A DNA stretch of 26,396 nucleotides from Alphaproteobacteria bacterium (lineage in GTDB: Bacteria > Pseudomonadota > Alphaproteobacteria > Rhizobiales > Aestuariivirgaceae), in contig VAZZ01000297.1 in NCBI GenBank assembly GCA_005884715.1, positions 1 through 26,396 of the forward strand, written 5' to 3'. Below the pieces are notes generated by a model, which worked only from the letters and a program-made list of their open reading frames with translations, made no database searches and was not told where the DNA came from. How positions within the stretch are numbered: position 1 is the first letter of the stretch; each line of letters starts with the position of its first letter. A program made the position numbers and the translations under genes. This document shows, piece by piece, positions 14,679-22,585 of this stretch.

Positions 14679-15629
14679 CTATTTTCCGACCCGGGCTTTC
14701 AATTCCGCCGCGAAGGCATCGACATTGCCCTTCTCGATGACCTGTCCCGGAACGATGATCAGGCCGCCCGCCGGGATGCCGGATTTGTCGCCCTCGACGA
14801 ATTTGGCCATCAGCTTCATGCCCTCATAGCCCCACTCATAAGGGTTCTGCACGACTGTCCCCTCGATTGTGCCTTCGCGCACGCCGCCCAGCGTGATCGG
14901 ATCCTCGTCGAAGCCGATGACCTTGATCTGGCCGAGCTTGCCGGACTCCTTCAGCACTTCATAGATGCGCGGCGTGTTGTACGAATAGAAGCCGACCATG
15001 CAGTTGATATCGGGCATGGCGGAGAGCGTGTCTTCGACATTGCGCTTGGCGCGCGTCTGGTCGATGTCATCGCCACGCACGTCGACGAGCTCGACCTTCG
15101 AGCCCTTGATGACCTCCTTGACGCCCTCGATCCGCTCACGTGCATTGTCGGCGCCAGGCAGGCCGACGAAGCCCATGCATTTGCCGCCTTCGGGCAGGGC
15201 CTTCAGCATCAATTGGCCGGCATTCTTGCCGAGCTCGACATTCGAACTGCCGATATAGGCGATGCGCTTGCTCTGCGGCGCATCGCTGTCGGTGGTGAAG
15301 AGCGGCACCTGGCCGCCGACCCGGTCGAGCGCCTCAGTCGACGTCTTGGGATCGATGGCGCTCACCATGATGGCGGCAACGCCCGATGCAACGAGGTCGT
15401 CCATCAGCCGTTGCTGGATCGCAGCGGCGGCCTGCTCGGGATATTTGAGCTCGAGATTGTAATTGGGCAGTTCCTCCTGGGCTTTCTTGACGCCGGCTTC
15501 AGCGATCTTCCAGAAATCGGAAGCGCCGTTGACGACAAAGACGAGCGTCTTCTTGTCCTGGGCGCCGGCACTCATCGTCATCGACAGAGCCACCGCGAAT
15601 GCGGCACTCGCCATGAGCAAACGTTTCAT
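14679..15629 (-). CDS. Sugar ABC transporter periplasmic substrate-binding protein
   Basis: A 316-residue type I periplasmic binding protein (Peripla_BP_4). It has a Sec signal peptide ending about AGA-QD at residue 23 and a first lobe starting KTLVFVVNGASDFWK. EQAAAAIQQRLMDDLVASGVAAIMVSAIDP, VPLFTTDSD and VIGFDEDPITLGG follow, all with the fold's usual order. It delivers an unidentified sugar to the RbsA/RbsC-like transporter encoded downstream. The ATG at 15629 has GGAGG seven bases upstream and follows the promoter at 15706-15734. The longer open frame reaching 15869 would run through that promoter and was rejected. Confidence 0.93.
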   Translation of the reverse strand: MKRLLMASAAFAVALSMTMSAGAQDKKTLVFVVNGASDFWKIAEAGVKKAQEELPNYNLELKYPEQAAAAIQQRLMDDLVASGVAAIMVSAIDPKTSTEALDRVGGQVPLFTTDSDAPQSKRIAYIGSSNVELGKNAGQLMLKALPEGGKCMGFVGLPGADNARERIEGVKEVIKGSKVELVDVRGDDIDQTRAKRNVEDTLSAMPDINCMVGFYSYNTPRIYEVLKESGKLGQIKVIGFDEDPITLGGVREGTIEGTVVQNPYEWGYEGMKLMAKFVEGDKSGIPAGGLIIVPGQVIEKGNVDAFAAELKARVGK

Positions 15630-15693
15630 GCATTTCCTCCTTTTTTGGTGCCGCTGGGGAATGCCGGCGGCTAGCCTGAGACCCTTCTTCTTA

Positions 15694-15706
15694 TTTGTAT
15701 GACAAA
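15694..15706. promoter_or_regulatory. GntR-type operator candidate
   Basis: TTTGTATGACAAA is a 13-bp near-perfect palindrome (TTTGT/ACAAA around ATG). It matches the TTGT-N3-ACAA form bound by many FadR-subfamily GntR regulators. It touches the -10 box and covers the likely transcription start of the sugar ABC operon, a repressor position. No regulator gene is adjacent. Confidence 0.55.
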
Positions 15707-15734
15707 AGCTAGGCGAATAATCGCGAGGCGTCAA
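15706..15734 (-). promoter_or_regulatory. Promoter of the sugar ABC operon
   Basis: On the minus strand TTGACG (15734-15729) and TAGCTT (15711-15706) are separated by 17 bases, a good alphaproteobacterial housekeeping promoter. The predicted start falls near 15700, giving a leader of about 70 bases. Confidence 0.65.
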
Positions 15735-15886
15735 CATGCACAAATCTGTTCCAAGGAACTTCCGCCGCTCTGCTCGAATTTGATGAGCGAAAGACGCGAC
15801 TTTCTCATGCTGATAAGATTCAATCAGCGTGGCCCCGCATTCCCTCAAATGGCTTGCGGTGGCGGTCAATCTGGATCAGTTCGGGA

Positions 15887-16621
15887 TCAGCGCTGGAACT
15901 TGAACAGACCCGTCGGGGCATATTTGTAGATTGCCCCATTATCCTTGAAGCCGGGCAGGCACATCTGCGCCAGTTGCCGGGCGACCTGTTCCGGCGACGG
16001 CAGTGTTTCCGGATCCTCGCCTGGCATTGCAAGGGCCCGCATGCGGGTGCGCGTCGGTCCCGGGCTGAACATATTGGCCGTGACCTTGGTCGTGGCCAAC
16101 TCAGCCGCATAGGTATTGACCAGCGCCTCAAGTGCGGCCTTGGAGGTCGAATAGGCTCCCCAATAAGCGAAGGTCTTGAAGGCAGCACCGGAGGTTACGA
16201 AGATCGCCCGGCCGTCATCGGAGCGCCTGAGCAGCGGATCGAGCGAACGGATGAGCCGCCAATTGGCGGTCACATTGACCGCCATGACTTCATCCCAGGT
16301 CTTGGGCTCGATATGGCCGAGCGGCGACAGCTTGCCGAGCACGCCGGCATTGCCGATCAGGATGTCGAGCCTGCCCCAGCGCTCATGGATGGCCGCTCCC
16401 AGTCGGTCGAGGGCAGGGTAATCCGTGACATCCGCCGGCACCAGAGTGGCGGAGCCACCCACCGCCTTGATTTCATCGTCGAGCTCCTCGAGCCCCCCTT
16501 GGGTGCGGGCAAGGGCGATGACATGCGCACCTTCCGCGGCCAGTGCCAGGGCGACATATTTGCCAATGCCGCGCGACGCACCGGTAACGACCGCGATGCG
16601 GTTCTCAAGCTGCCTGGTCAT
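15887..16621 (-). CDS. Short-chain dehydrogenase/reductase (SDR) downstream of purF
   Basis: A 244-residue classical SDR with cofactor motif TGASRGIG (13-20), NAG (91-93), catalytic Ser144 and YxxxK (Tyr157, Lys161). The sequence ANMFSPGPTRTRMR after the active site is typical of YciK-like or oxidoreductases of unknown substrate. It starts five bases after the purF stop, and an SDR gene in this place is a recurring feature of Hyphomicrobiales genomes. It is thus co-transcribed with cvpA-purF, but its reaction is not known and a link to purine synthesis is only suggested by position. Confidence 0.9.
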   Translation of the reverse strand: MTRQLENRIAVVTGASRGIGKYVALALAAEGAHVIALARTQGGLEELDDEIKAVGGSATLVPADVTDYPALDRLGAAIHERWGRLDILIGNAGVLGKLSPLGHIEPKTWDEVMAVNVTANWRLIRSLDPLLRRSDDGRAIFVTSGAAFKTFAYWGAYSTSKAALEALVNTYAAELATTKVTANMFSPGPTRTRMRALAMPGEDPETLPSPEQVARQLAQMCLPGFKDNGAIYKYAPTGLFKFQR

Positions 16622-16626
16622 GAGGA

Positions 16627-18093
16627 TCAGCCAGCCTCGGCGAGGAGCGAGAGCTGCTGCTTGGCTGATTCACCGACAATGTCGGTGAGATGGGTGGGAT
16701 AATCGCCGGTGAAGCAGTGATCGGTGAATTGCGGCCGGATCGGATCGCGCTTGTCATAGCCGACGGCGCGATAAAGCCCGTCGACGGAGAGGAAAGCGAG
16801 CGATGTGACACCGATATAATCACGCATCTCATCCAGCGTGTGGTTGGCCGCGAGCAGCGACTTCTGCTCGGGCGTGTCGATGCCGTAGAAATCCGGATGA
16901 CGGATCGGCGGACAGGCGATGCGCATATGGACTTCGCGCGCTCCCGCCTCATACATCATGCGCACGATCTTGACCGAGGTCGTACCCCGCACGATCGAAT
17001 CATCGACGAGAAGCACGCGTTTGCCGCTGATCACAGCGCGATTGGCATTGTGTTTGAGCTTGACGCCCAAGGCACGGATGGTCTGCGTCGGCTCGATGAA
17101 GGTTCGACCCACATAATGGTTGCGGATGATGCCGAGCTCGAAGGGTACTTTGGCCTGCTGCGAATAACCGAGTGCGGCGGGCACGCCCGAATCCGGCACC
17201 GGGATGATGACGTCGACATCGGCGGGGGCTTCCTCAGCGAGCTGGCGGCCGAACTGCTTGCGCACTTCATAGACGGAGCGTCCGCCGAGGATGCTGTCGG
17301 GCCTCGAGAAATAGACATATTCGAAGACACAAGGGCGCGCCTGCATGCGCGGGAAGGGCCTGAGCGACTCGACCCCATCCTCCGAGATGACGATCACTTC
17401 GCCATTATCGACTTCGCGCACGAAGCGCGCGCCAATGATATCAAGCGCGCAGGTCTCCGAACAGAGGATATAGGAACCGTTGAGTTCGCCAAGGATCAGG
17501 GGCCTTATGCCGAGCGGATCGCGGGCACCAATGAGCTTCTTGTTGGTCATGGCGACCAGCGAATAGGCACCTTCGAGAGCTCTCAGCGCATCGATATAGC
17601 GCTCGACAATGCGCGGCTTCTGCGAGCGGGCCACCAGATGCAAGATGACTTCGGTATCGGACGTCGACTGGCAGATGGCGCCCTGCGTCACGAGTTCACG
17701 CCTGAGCGTCAGCCCGTTGGTCAGATTGCCATTATGCGCGACTGCCAATCCGCCGGTTGCCAGTTCGGCGAATAATGGTTGCACATTGCGCAGGATGGTT
17801 TCGCCGGTGGTCGAATAGCGCACATGGCCGAGCGCGACGCGGCCCTGCAGGCGATTGATGGTCGTCTCGTTCGAGAAGTGGTCGCCCACCAGACCGAGAC
17901 GGCGCTCGGAATGGAACCGCTCACCATTGAAGGCGACGATGCCCGCCGCTTCCTGACCGCGATGCTGCAAGGCGTGCAGCCCGAGCGCGGTCAGCGCCGC
18001 CGCGTCGTCATGCCCGAATATCCCGAACACACCGCATTCCTCGCGCAGCGTATCGCCGTCGAGGTCGAAATCGGCTTCGGAATCCGCCGCCAT
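16627..18093 (-). CDS. purF: Amidophosphoribosyltransferase
   Basis: A 488-residue enzyme of the first step of purine synthesis, PRPP plus glutamine to phosphoribosylamine. A 19-residue propeptide precedes the catalytic Cys20 (E-CGVFGIFG). The N-terminal Ntn glutaminase domain carries LHALQHRGQEAAGI and AVAHNGNLTN, and the PRT domain has the PRPP loop VLLVDDSIVRGTTS (about 360-373). IACPPIRHPDFYGID near the C-terminus matches the family. It follows cvpA by 11 bases and precedes the SDR by five, a tight operon. It would end in the cytoplasm as a homotetramer. Confidence 0.96.
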   Translation of the reverse strand: MAADSEADFDLDGDTLREECGVFGIFGHDDAAALTALGLHALQHRGQEAAGIVAFNGERFHSERRLGLVGDHFSNETTINRLQGRVALGHVRYSTTGETILRNVQPLFAELATGGLAVAHNGNLTNGLTLRRELVTQGAICQSTSDTEVILHLVARSQKPRIVERYIDALRALEGAYSLVAMTNKKLIGARDPLGIRPLILGELNGSYILCSETCALDIIGARFVREVDNGEVIVISEDGVESLRPFPRMQARPCVFEYVYFSRPDSILGGRSVYEVRKQFGRQLAEEAPADVDVIIPVPDSGVPAALGYSQQAKVPFELGIIRNHYVGRTFIEPTQTIRALGVKLKHNANRAVISGKRVLLVDDSIVRGTTSVKIVRMMYEAGAREVHMRIACPPIRHPDFYGIDTPEQKSLLAANHTLDEMRDYIGVTSLAFLSVDGLYRAVGYDKRDPIRPQFTDHCFTGDYPTHLTDIVGESAKQQLSLLAEAG

Positions 18094-18104
18094 CGCATCT
18101 ATCC

Positions 18105-18842
18105 TCAGTTAGGGTTGCTCTGGCCGCCGAAATCCGGCTGCTCCTGATTGTCGGGAGGCGGCGAACTTTGCTGTTGCTGCCCTTGCGTTCCCTGGATCAA
18201 TTGGTCGAGGCCTTGTGACTCGTTTTTCTTGTAGCCTTCCTCATCGGCGGGCGCCGTCGTGGTGTCGCCACTGCCGGTCTGCGCCGCGGCGGGTTGTTGC
18301 TGTGTTTGCGCCGGTGCCTGGTTGGTGAGGATCGATGAATTGGTCAGCGTCTCGGCGATATCGGGCGGGACCAGCGACAGAATGACTTCCCCGACCGACT
18401 GGATGACCGGCAGCGAGCGGGCGTTCTTCACCCAGTCTTCCTGGCGATCGGCGGGAATGAGCCAGCCATAGAAGAGATAAGCGATGACCACCAGCACCAG
18501 GCCGCGCGCCAAGCCGTAGAAGAAGCCGAGGGTGCGATCGAAAGCGCCGGCGGCCGAGTCGACGACGACATCGGAGACCTTGACGCTGATGAGCGAGACG
18601 ATGATCAGTACAATGAGGAATATCCCGCCGCCGACCGCGATCTTGGCCACGATCTCGGGCTGCAGATACTGGCTGGCAAAGCCAACGAGTTGGGCCGAAT
18701 GGATGGCGAAATAGGCCGCGACCGCCGCGGCACCCCAGGCGATGAGCGAGAGCACTTCGCGGGTGAAGCCGCGCATGAGCGCCAGCATGCCTGAGATGAG
18801 CATGATGCCGGCGAGAATGAGATCGAGCAATTGAAATGGCAT
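18105..18842 (-). CDS. cvpA: CvpA family membrane protein
   Basis: A 245-residue protein with four hydrophobic segments in the first 130 residues (starting LLDLILAGIMLISGMLALMR, typical of CvpA). A soluble tail follows from about 150. The tail is rich in Gln, Pro and Ser (from NQAPAQTQQQP onward) and looks disordered; that part is longer than in E. coli CvpA (162 residues). CvpA proteins were first linked to colicin V export and lie upstream of purF in many bacteria, but later work points to envelope and bile-salt tolerance. The gene starts the cvpA-purF-SDR operon here. Confidence 0.9.
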   Translation of the reverse strand: MPFQLLDLILAGIMLISGMLALMRGFTREVLSLIAWGAAAVAAYFAIHSAQLVGFASQYLQPEIVAKIAVGGGIFLIVLIIVSLISVKVSDVVVDSAAGAFDRTLGFFYGLARGLVLVVIAYLFYGWLIPADRQEDWVKNARSLPVIQSVGEVILSLVPPDIAETLTNSSILTNQAPAQTQQQPAAAQTGSGDTTTAPADEEGYKKNESQGLDQLIQGTQGQQQQSSPPPDNQEQPDFGGQSNPN

Positions 18843-18862
18843 TAGCCAGACCGTCCGTTATG

Positions 18863-18912
18863 GGCGCGTGATGAGGAAAAGCGGCTACCGGTTTTCCGTC
18901 CGGCCACGCGCC
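18863..18912. repeat. Palindromic element upstream of cvpA
   Basis: GGCGCGTG (18863-18870) and CACGCGCC (18905-18912) are perfect inverted arms enclosing a GAAAAGC...CCGGTTTTCC core that is itself partly inverted. I recall similar interspersed elements in Hyphomicrobiales intergenic regions. It lies 20 bases before the cvpA start on the complementary strand, so it may sit in the leader mRNA. Confidence 0.55.
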
Positions 18913-19001
18913 AAATATATATTGTTCGAGCACGTTTTCCACTTCAGATTGGAATCGGACGTGATCGATCGCGATCTTATAGGCAGCTTTTATGGCATGG
19001 G

Positions 19002-20393
19002 CTAGGCGATTCGGGCGAGGCTCTTTGGCTGCGCAGCAGTCCAGGCGACAAGATCCATAATTGTCTCCAATGATTTGATTCTAAAGCCTTTTGGGCCGGA
19101 AAGCTCAGGCCTCGCGGCGGTCACGGCCTCCTTAAGGCCGAGTTTTTGTGCCTCTTTGATACGCGCTTCCGCGAGGCTCACCGGGCGGATGGCGCCGGAG
19201 AGTGCGATTTCACCAAAGAGCGCTGTTCCATGGGGCACGATGGTACCGGTCAGTGAGGAGAGGAGAGCGGCGGCCACGGCGAGATCGGCCGCGGTTTCCT
19301 TCACTTTGAGCCCACCCGCGACATTGAGATAGACATCGTGATTGCCGATCCCGACGCCAGCGCGGGCCTCGAGCACCGCCAATACCATTGCCAGCCGGTT
19401 TGCGTCCCAGCCGACCACGGTGCGCCTCGGATTGCCGAAGGGAGAGGGCGAGACGAGCGCCTGGACCTCGATGAGGAGGGGGCGGGTGCCTTCCATGCCG
19501 GCAAAGACGGCCGAGCCCGGTGAGGGATTCTCGCCCGATCCCATGAATAGCCGCGAGGGATTGGCGACTTCCTTGAGACCGCCATCCGACATTTCGAAAA
19601 CGCCGATCTCGTCCGTCGGCCCGAACCGGTTCTTCACCGCTCTCAGGATGCGGAACTGGTGGCCGCGGTCGCCTTCGAAATAGAGGACGGTATCGACCAT
19701 ATGCTCGATGACCTTGGGGCCGGCGATCTGGCCGTCCTTGGTGACATGGCCGACGAGAAGGACTGTCGTTCCCTTCTGCTTGGCGAAGCGGATGAGGGCT
19801 TCCGAACCCGCCTTCAGCTGCGAGACGGTTCCGGGTGCGGCATCGATAACCGGCGACCAGACGGTCTGGATCGAATCGATGACGGCGATCGCCGGCGGTT
19901 CGCCTTCCGAGAGCGTCGCCACGATGTCGGAGGAATTGGTTTCGGCAGCGAGCAATACTGCCGTGTCGGCGATGCCGAGCCTTTCGGCGCGCAGCCTGAC
20001 TTGCGCGATCGCTTCTTCGCCCGACACATAGATGACGCGGCGGCCGCGATTGGCGAGCGCCGCCACGGCCTGGAGGAGCAAAGTGGATTTGCCGATCCCC
20101 GGATCCCCGCCAATGAGCACGCCCGAGCCTGGCACGAAGCCCCCGCCGGCCACCCGGTCGAGCTCGGCGATGCCGGTTTCGATGCGGTGCGGTGCGGCGG
20201 TGTCGCCTCTAAGCCCGACCAGACGCGAGGCGCGGCCTTTCGGCAGGCTCGCGCCCTTGGCGCCGGAAATCGGAGCGGCGAGCGCTTCCTCGACGATCGT
20301 GTTCCATTCGCCGCAATTGTCGCAGCGTCCGGCCCATTTCGAGGACACAGCACCACAGGACTGGCAAACGAATTGGGAGGTTGCTTTGGCCAT
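19002..20393 (-). CDS. radA: DNA repair protein RadA (Sms)
   Basis: A 463-residue RecA-family helicase-like protein. It opens with a C4 zinc finger (Cys10, Cys13, Cys24, Cys27), then Walker A GGDPGIGKST (95-104) and Walker B VIDSIQ. The diagnostic KNRFG motif is at 254-258, followed by a C-terminal Lon-like domain without the catalytic Ser. RadA extends heteroduplexes during recombination repair. The start MAKATSQFVCQSCG was chosen as it is the standard RadA N-terminus; an in-frame extension to 20504 has no family similarity. cvpA lies downstream on the same strand after a 159-base gap. The hsp20 gene is divergent. Confidence 0.95.
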   Translation of the reverse strand: MAKATSQFVCQSCGAVSSKWAGRCDNCGEWNTIVEEALAAPISGAKGASLPKGRASRLVGLRGDTAAPHRIETGIAELDRVAGGGFVPGSGVLIGGDPGIGKSTLLLQAVAALANRGRRVIYVSGEEAIAQVRLRAERLGIADTAVLLAAETNSSDIVATLSEGEPPAIAVIDSIQTVWSPVIDAAPGTVSQLKAGSEALIRFAKQKGTTVLLVGHVTKDGQIAGPKVIEHMVDTVLYFEGDRGHQFRILRAVKNRFGPTDEIGVFEMSDGGLKEVANPSRLFMGSGENPSPGSAVFAGMEGTRPLLIEVQALVSPSPFGNPRRTVVGWDANRLAMVLAVLEARAGVGIGNHDVYLNVAGGLKVKETAADLAVAAALLSSLTGTIVPHGTALFGEIALSGAIRPVSLAEARIKEAQKLGLKEAVTAARPELSGPKGFRIKSLETIMDLVAWTAAQPKSLARIA

Positions 20394-20524
20394 GGCCCTA
20401 TGTGGCGCGCCCCGGCGAGTCAGGCAAGCCACTTCGCGCCCGCCAAATCCGCTGCTTGCGGGAACCTGCGATGCCGCGCGCCGTTGGTCGGTTTCAGGGG
20501 GCAAATGAAGCGATGGAGATCAAA

Positions 20525-21007
20525 ATGAACAAACTGAATCTTCCCGACGTATTCGGTCGCCGGGCGGGAACGGGGCTCGACATGTTCCGTTCCCTCCAGC
20601 GCGAGATCGACCACCTGTTTGACGACTTCTCGCGCGGCATGCCGTCCTTTGGCGATGGCGATGGCGGTTCCATGCAGATGACGCTCGACGTGGCCGAGAC
20701 CGACAAGACATACGAGGTGACGGCCGATCTGCCGGGTGCCGTGCCTGAAAATATCGATGTTTCCCTCAGGGACGACATTCTCACGATCAAGGCTGAAAAG
20801 AAGGCGGAAAAGGAGGACAAGAGCAAGAACTACCACCTCCATGAGCGCTCATACGGCATGTTCCAGCGCTCATTCATGCTTCCGACGGGTGTCGATGCGA
20901 GCAAAATCGATGCGAGCTTTGACAAGGGCGTTCTCAAGATCAGTCTGCCGAAGCTTCCGGAAGCCCAGGCAAATGTCCGCAAGATCGCCGTAAAGTCGGC
21001 ATCGTAG
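20525..21007 (+). CDS. Small heat shock protein, Hsp20 family
   Basis: A 160-residue alpha-crystallin chaperone. After an N-terminal arm (FRSLQREIDHLFDDF, about residues 20-34) comes the crystallin domain (about 48-150). It contains YEVTADLPGAVPENIDVSL, the HLHERSYGMFQRSFMLP segment and the GVLKISLPK motif. It binds unfolded proteins under heat or other stress, without ATP. The start at 20525 is preceded by GGAG six bases away; an ATG at 20513 in frame is an alternative. I found no clear RpoH promoter or ROSE-type thermometer in the 130 bases before it, so its control is not visible. Confidence 0.93.
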   Translation: MNKLNLPDVFGRRAGTGLDMFRSLQREIDHLFDDFSRGMPSFGDGDGGSMQMTLDVAETDKTYEVTADLPGAVPENIDVSLRDDILTIKAEKKAEKEDKSKNYHLHERSYGMFQRSFMLPTGVDASKIDASFDKGVLKISLPKLPEAQANVRKIAVKSAS

Positions 21008-21041
21008 ATCGACCGTGCTTTCCAGGGGTGTAATGTGCGGT

Positions 21042-21087
21042 AGATCACGGTGATCTTGGAGGAGACAAGCCAAGATCATCGTGATCT
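21042..21087. terminator. 18-bp stem-loop between hsp20 and the DUF6600-like pair
   Basis: Arms 21042-21059 and 21070-21087 pair over 18 bases with a single G-T pair and a 10-base loop. Convergent genes end at 21007 and 21094, so it most likely terminates both. No U-run follows. Confidence 0.7.
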
Positions 21088-21093
21088 CGGGGA

Positions 21094-21714
21094 CTACTGC
21101 GCGCAGCCCTCGGCGGATGTCGGATCGCATCCTTTAGCCGGCTGCCCCTGGCCCTTCTTTTTCTTCATCGGCTGTTCCTGACCCTGTGCGGGCTGGCCTC
21201 CCTGCGGCTGGGCCTCTGACGACTGGCCGCTGGACTTCTTTTTCTTCTTTATCGGCTGTCCCTGGCCCTCTTCGGGCTGGGCTTGCTCAGGCTGGGTTGA
21301 AGACTGGCCGGTGGCCTTCTTCTTCTTCATCGGCTGTCCCTGGCCCTCATCAGGCTGGGCTTCCTCAGGCTGGGTTGAAGTCTGGCCGGTGGCTTTTTTC
21401 TTCTTGATCGGCTGTCCAGTCGTTTCGCTTTCGGTGCCTGGCGCAGGTGTGGTGCTTCCAGTCGTTGCTCCTTTATTCTGCTGCCCGTGCTCCTTCTTCA
21501 CCGCTTCGACATCCTTGATGTCCGCCGGTTTGGCGTTGGCTTCTTCCTTTATCTGTTTGTTGAATACGGGGACCTCGCCGCCCGATGGCTTGCCGATCTG
21601 TTCCGGATTGTCGGTTTCCTTCACCGTGACGGCTTCGACCTTCTTCTGCGTCTGCTTCTCGACATAATCGACATCGATGACGTTGTTCACCACGACGTTG
21701 TTCTCGATGGTCAC
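21094..21714 (-). CDS. C-terminal half of the split DUF6600-like protein, repetitive lysine-rich tail
   Basis: Begins at a GTG that overlaps the stop of the upstream ORF (ATGTGA). Its first residues TIENNVVVNNV repeat the end of that ORF. The 206-residue product has a first part with VDYVEKQTQKKVEAV. Four copies of a roughly 26-residue unit follow, each with GQP or EQP followed by (I/M)KKKK and a Gln/Pro/Glu stretch. The charge pattern suggests a disordered region. Without the 47-bp duplication it would continue the upstream protein in one frame. It may still be made by coupled restart, but with no signal peptide it would stay in the cytoplasm. Confidence 0.65.
   Translation of the reverse strand: MTIENNVVVNNVIDVDYVEKQTQKKVEAVTVKETDNPEQIGKPSGGEVPVFNKQIKEEANAKPADIKDVEAVKKEHGQQNKGATTGSTTPAPGTESETTGQPIKKKKATGQTSTQPEEAQPDEGQGQPMKKKKATGQSSTQPEQAQPEEGQGQPIKKKKKSSGQSSEAQPQGGQPAQGQEQPMKKKKGQGQPAKGCDPTSAEGCAQ
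21178..21417 (-). repeat. Three in-frame coding repeats (78, 78 and 84 bp)
   Basis: Units at 21340-21417, 21262-21339 and 21178-21261 each encode GQP(I/M)KKKK plus a Gln/Pro/Glu-rich stretch; a shorter fourth unit follows. Lengths are multiples of three, so copy-number change would leave the frame intact. Confidence 0.75.
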
Positions 21715-21773
21715 ATTGCCAATCGGACGTTGTTCACCACGATGTTGTTCTCGATGGTCACATTGCCAACCGG
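21680..21773. repeat. 47-bp tandem duplication splitting the DUF6600-like gene
   Basis: Copies at 21680-21726 and 21727-21773 differ at two positions. Because 47 is not a multiple of three, the second copy shifts the frame. Removing one copy joins EPVGNVTIENN directly to VIDVDYVEKQ in a single frame. The duplicated piece encodes GNVTIENNxVVNNV. Confidence 0.88.
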
Positions 21774-22295
21774 TTCCGCCTGCTGAACCACACGCACGCG
21801 CTCGCTGTCATCGTGGATAACGACGACAGAGAGATCGGCGTCCAGGAAGTTCCGGGACGGAACGGCAATCCAGTAATCATCGGGGATATCGCCGATGTTG
21901 ACCTCGACCGTTACGTCACCGCCGCGGCTGGGAGGCAGAGGCGCCCATACCACGTAGTCTCCGCTGCGCCGCCAACTGACCCATGCCGGCGCCCAGCGTC
22001 TGCCGGGAACCCAATACCATCCGATATCCTCCGCATAGCCCCAGCGGCCGTAATGATAGGTCGCCCAGCCGAAAGGTTCGTCGGATACCCATAGCCAGCC
22101 ATAGCGTTTGGTATAGACCCAATGGCCGACAGTGTCGTGAGGGGCGAGATCATCATAGAAAGTCCCGATCGACACCGATACATTCGTCGCTGCCTGCGCC
22201 GGGCTGGAAAACGGCGAAATCGGGGACGCGGCGGGAAGGACAAGCGCTACCGTCACGGCAGCAACTGAGCGGATGAGTATTGATTTGAGCCGCAT
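21711..22295 (-). CDS. DUF6600-like exported W/Y-rich protein, N-terminal half of a split gene
   Basis: A 194-residue product with a Sec signal peptide (hydrophobic core VAAVTVALVLPAA, cleavage about AQA near residue 36). A domain dense in Trp and Tyr follows: HWVYTKRYGWLWVSDEPFGW, YHYGRWGYAEDIGWYWVPG and WVSWRRSGDYVVWAPLPP. This matches my memory of the DUF6600 pattern in exported proteins of unknown role. GGAGG sits six to seven bases before ATG 22295. The frame ends in a non-natural tail (VRLAM) created by the 47-bp duplication, after which the rest of the protein lies in the next frame. The undivided gene would encode about 386 residues. Confidence 0.75.
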   Translation of the reverse strand: MRLKSILIRSVAAVTVALVLPAASPISPFSSPAQAATNVSVSIGTFYDDLAPHDTVGHWVYTKRYGWLWVSDEPFGWATYHYGRWGYAEDIGWYWVPGRRWAPAWVSWRRSGDYVVWAPLPPSRGGDVTVEVNIGDIPDDYWIAVPSRNFLDADLSVVVIHDDSERVRVVQQAEPVGNVTIENNIVVNNVRLAM

Positions 22296-22511
22296 GGGCA
22301 ACCTCCTTTGTTGGTTCTCACCCCTGCTAAGCCATCTCTCTCTTTTCTGTTCCAGGCTGCACCGCCGCGCCGGACTCTGGAATTCGCAATAATTTCAATC
22401 CGCCCGCTGCACGCAAAACAATCCGTAACAACATGTGATGCCTGGTGCGGCCGAGACGATCTGTCGTGTGTCGCGAATGGAACCTTCGGGCCCGATAGGC
22501 GTCGATAGAAA
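22296..22511. other. Divergent intergenic region, no gene recognised
   Basis: Between the DUF6600-like gene (minus) and nuoD (plus). No RNA gene or convincing ORF is seen. It should hold the promoters of both divergent genes, but I cannot mark a clear pair of hexamers. The nuoD frame is open from 22524, but family similarity and GGGAG place the start at 22605. Confidence 0.4.
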
Positions 22512-22585
22512 GTCCCGGGGTTTTTGGACTGGGTCCAGCTAGCCGGGACGGGGCCGGTCCGAGCTGCGTTGGCAACCGGACCGGC
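22512..22585 (+). promoter_or_regulatory. Structured leader of the nuoD gene (two stacked hairpins)
   Basis: Hairpin one: GTCCCGG (22512-22518) with CCGGGAC (22543-22549), enclosing TGGAC/GTCCA. Hairpin two: GCCGGTCCG (22553-22561) with CGGACCGGC (22577-22585), perfect nine-base stem and 15-base loop. They end nine bases before the ribosome binding site GGGAG at 22594-22598. Confidence 0.5.

Noticed and set aside
14535..15674. Plus-strand open frame opposite the binding-protein gene (about 379 codons)
   Set aside because: It is antisense to a clear periplasmic binding protein and crosses the hairpin between the two genes; no domain.
15630..15869. 80-codon N-terminal extension of the sugar-binding protein
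   Set aside because: It would run over the promoter and operator. The start at 15629 has GGAGG and begins a normal signal peptide.
16690..17775. Plus-strand open frame opposite purF (about 361 codons)
   Set aside because: It is antisense to purF, with no recognisable domain.
20394..20524. ROSE-type RNA thermometer before hsp20
   Set aside because: Rhizobial hsp20 genes often have one, but I could not find the conserved short element pairing with the ribosome binding site here.
19659..20528. Plus-strand open frame opposite radA, reaching the hsp20 leader
   Set aside because: It is antisense to radA and of typical shadow composition.
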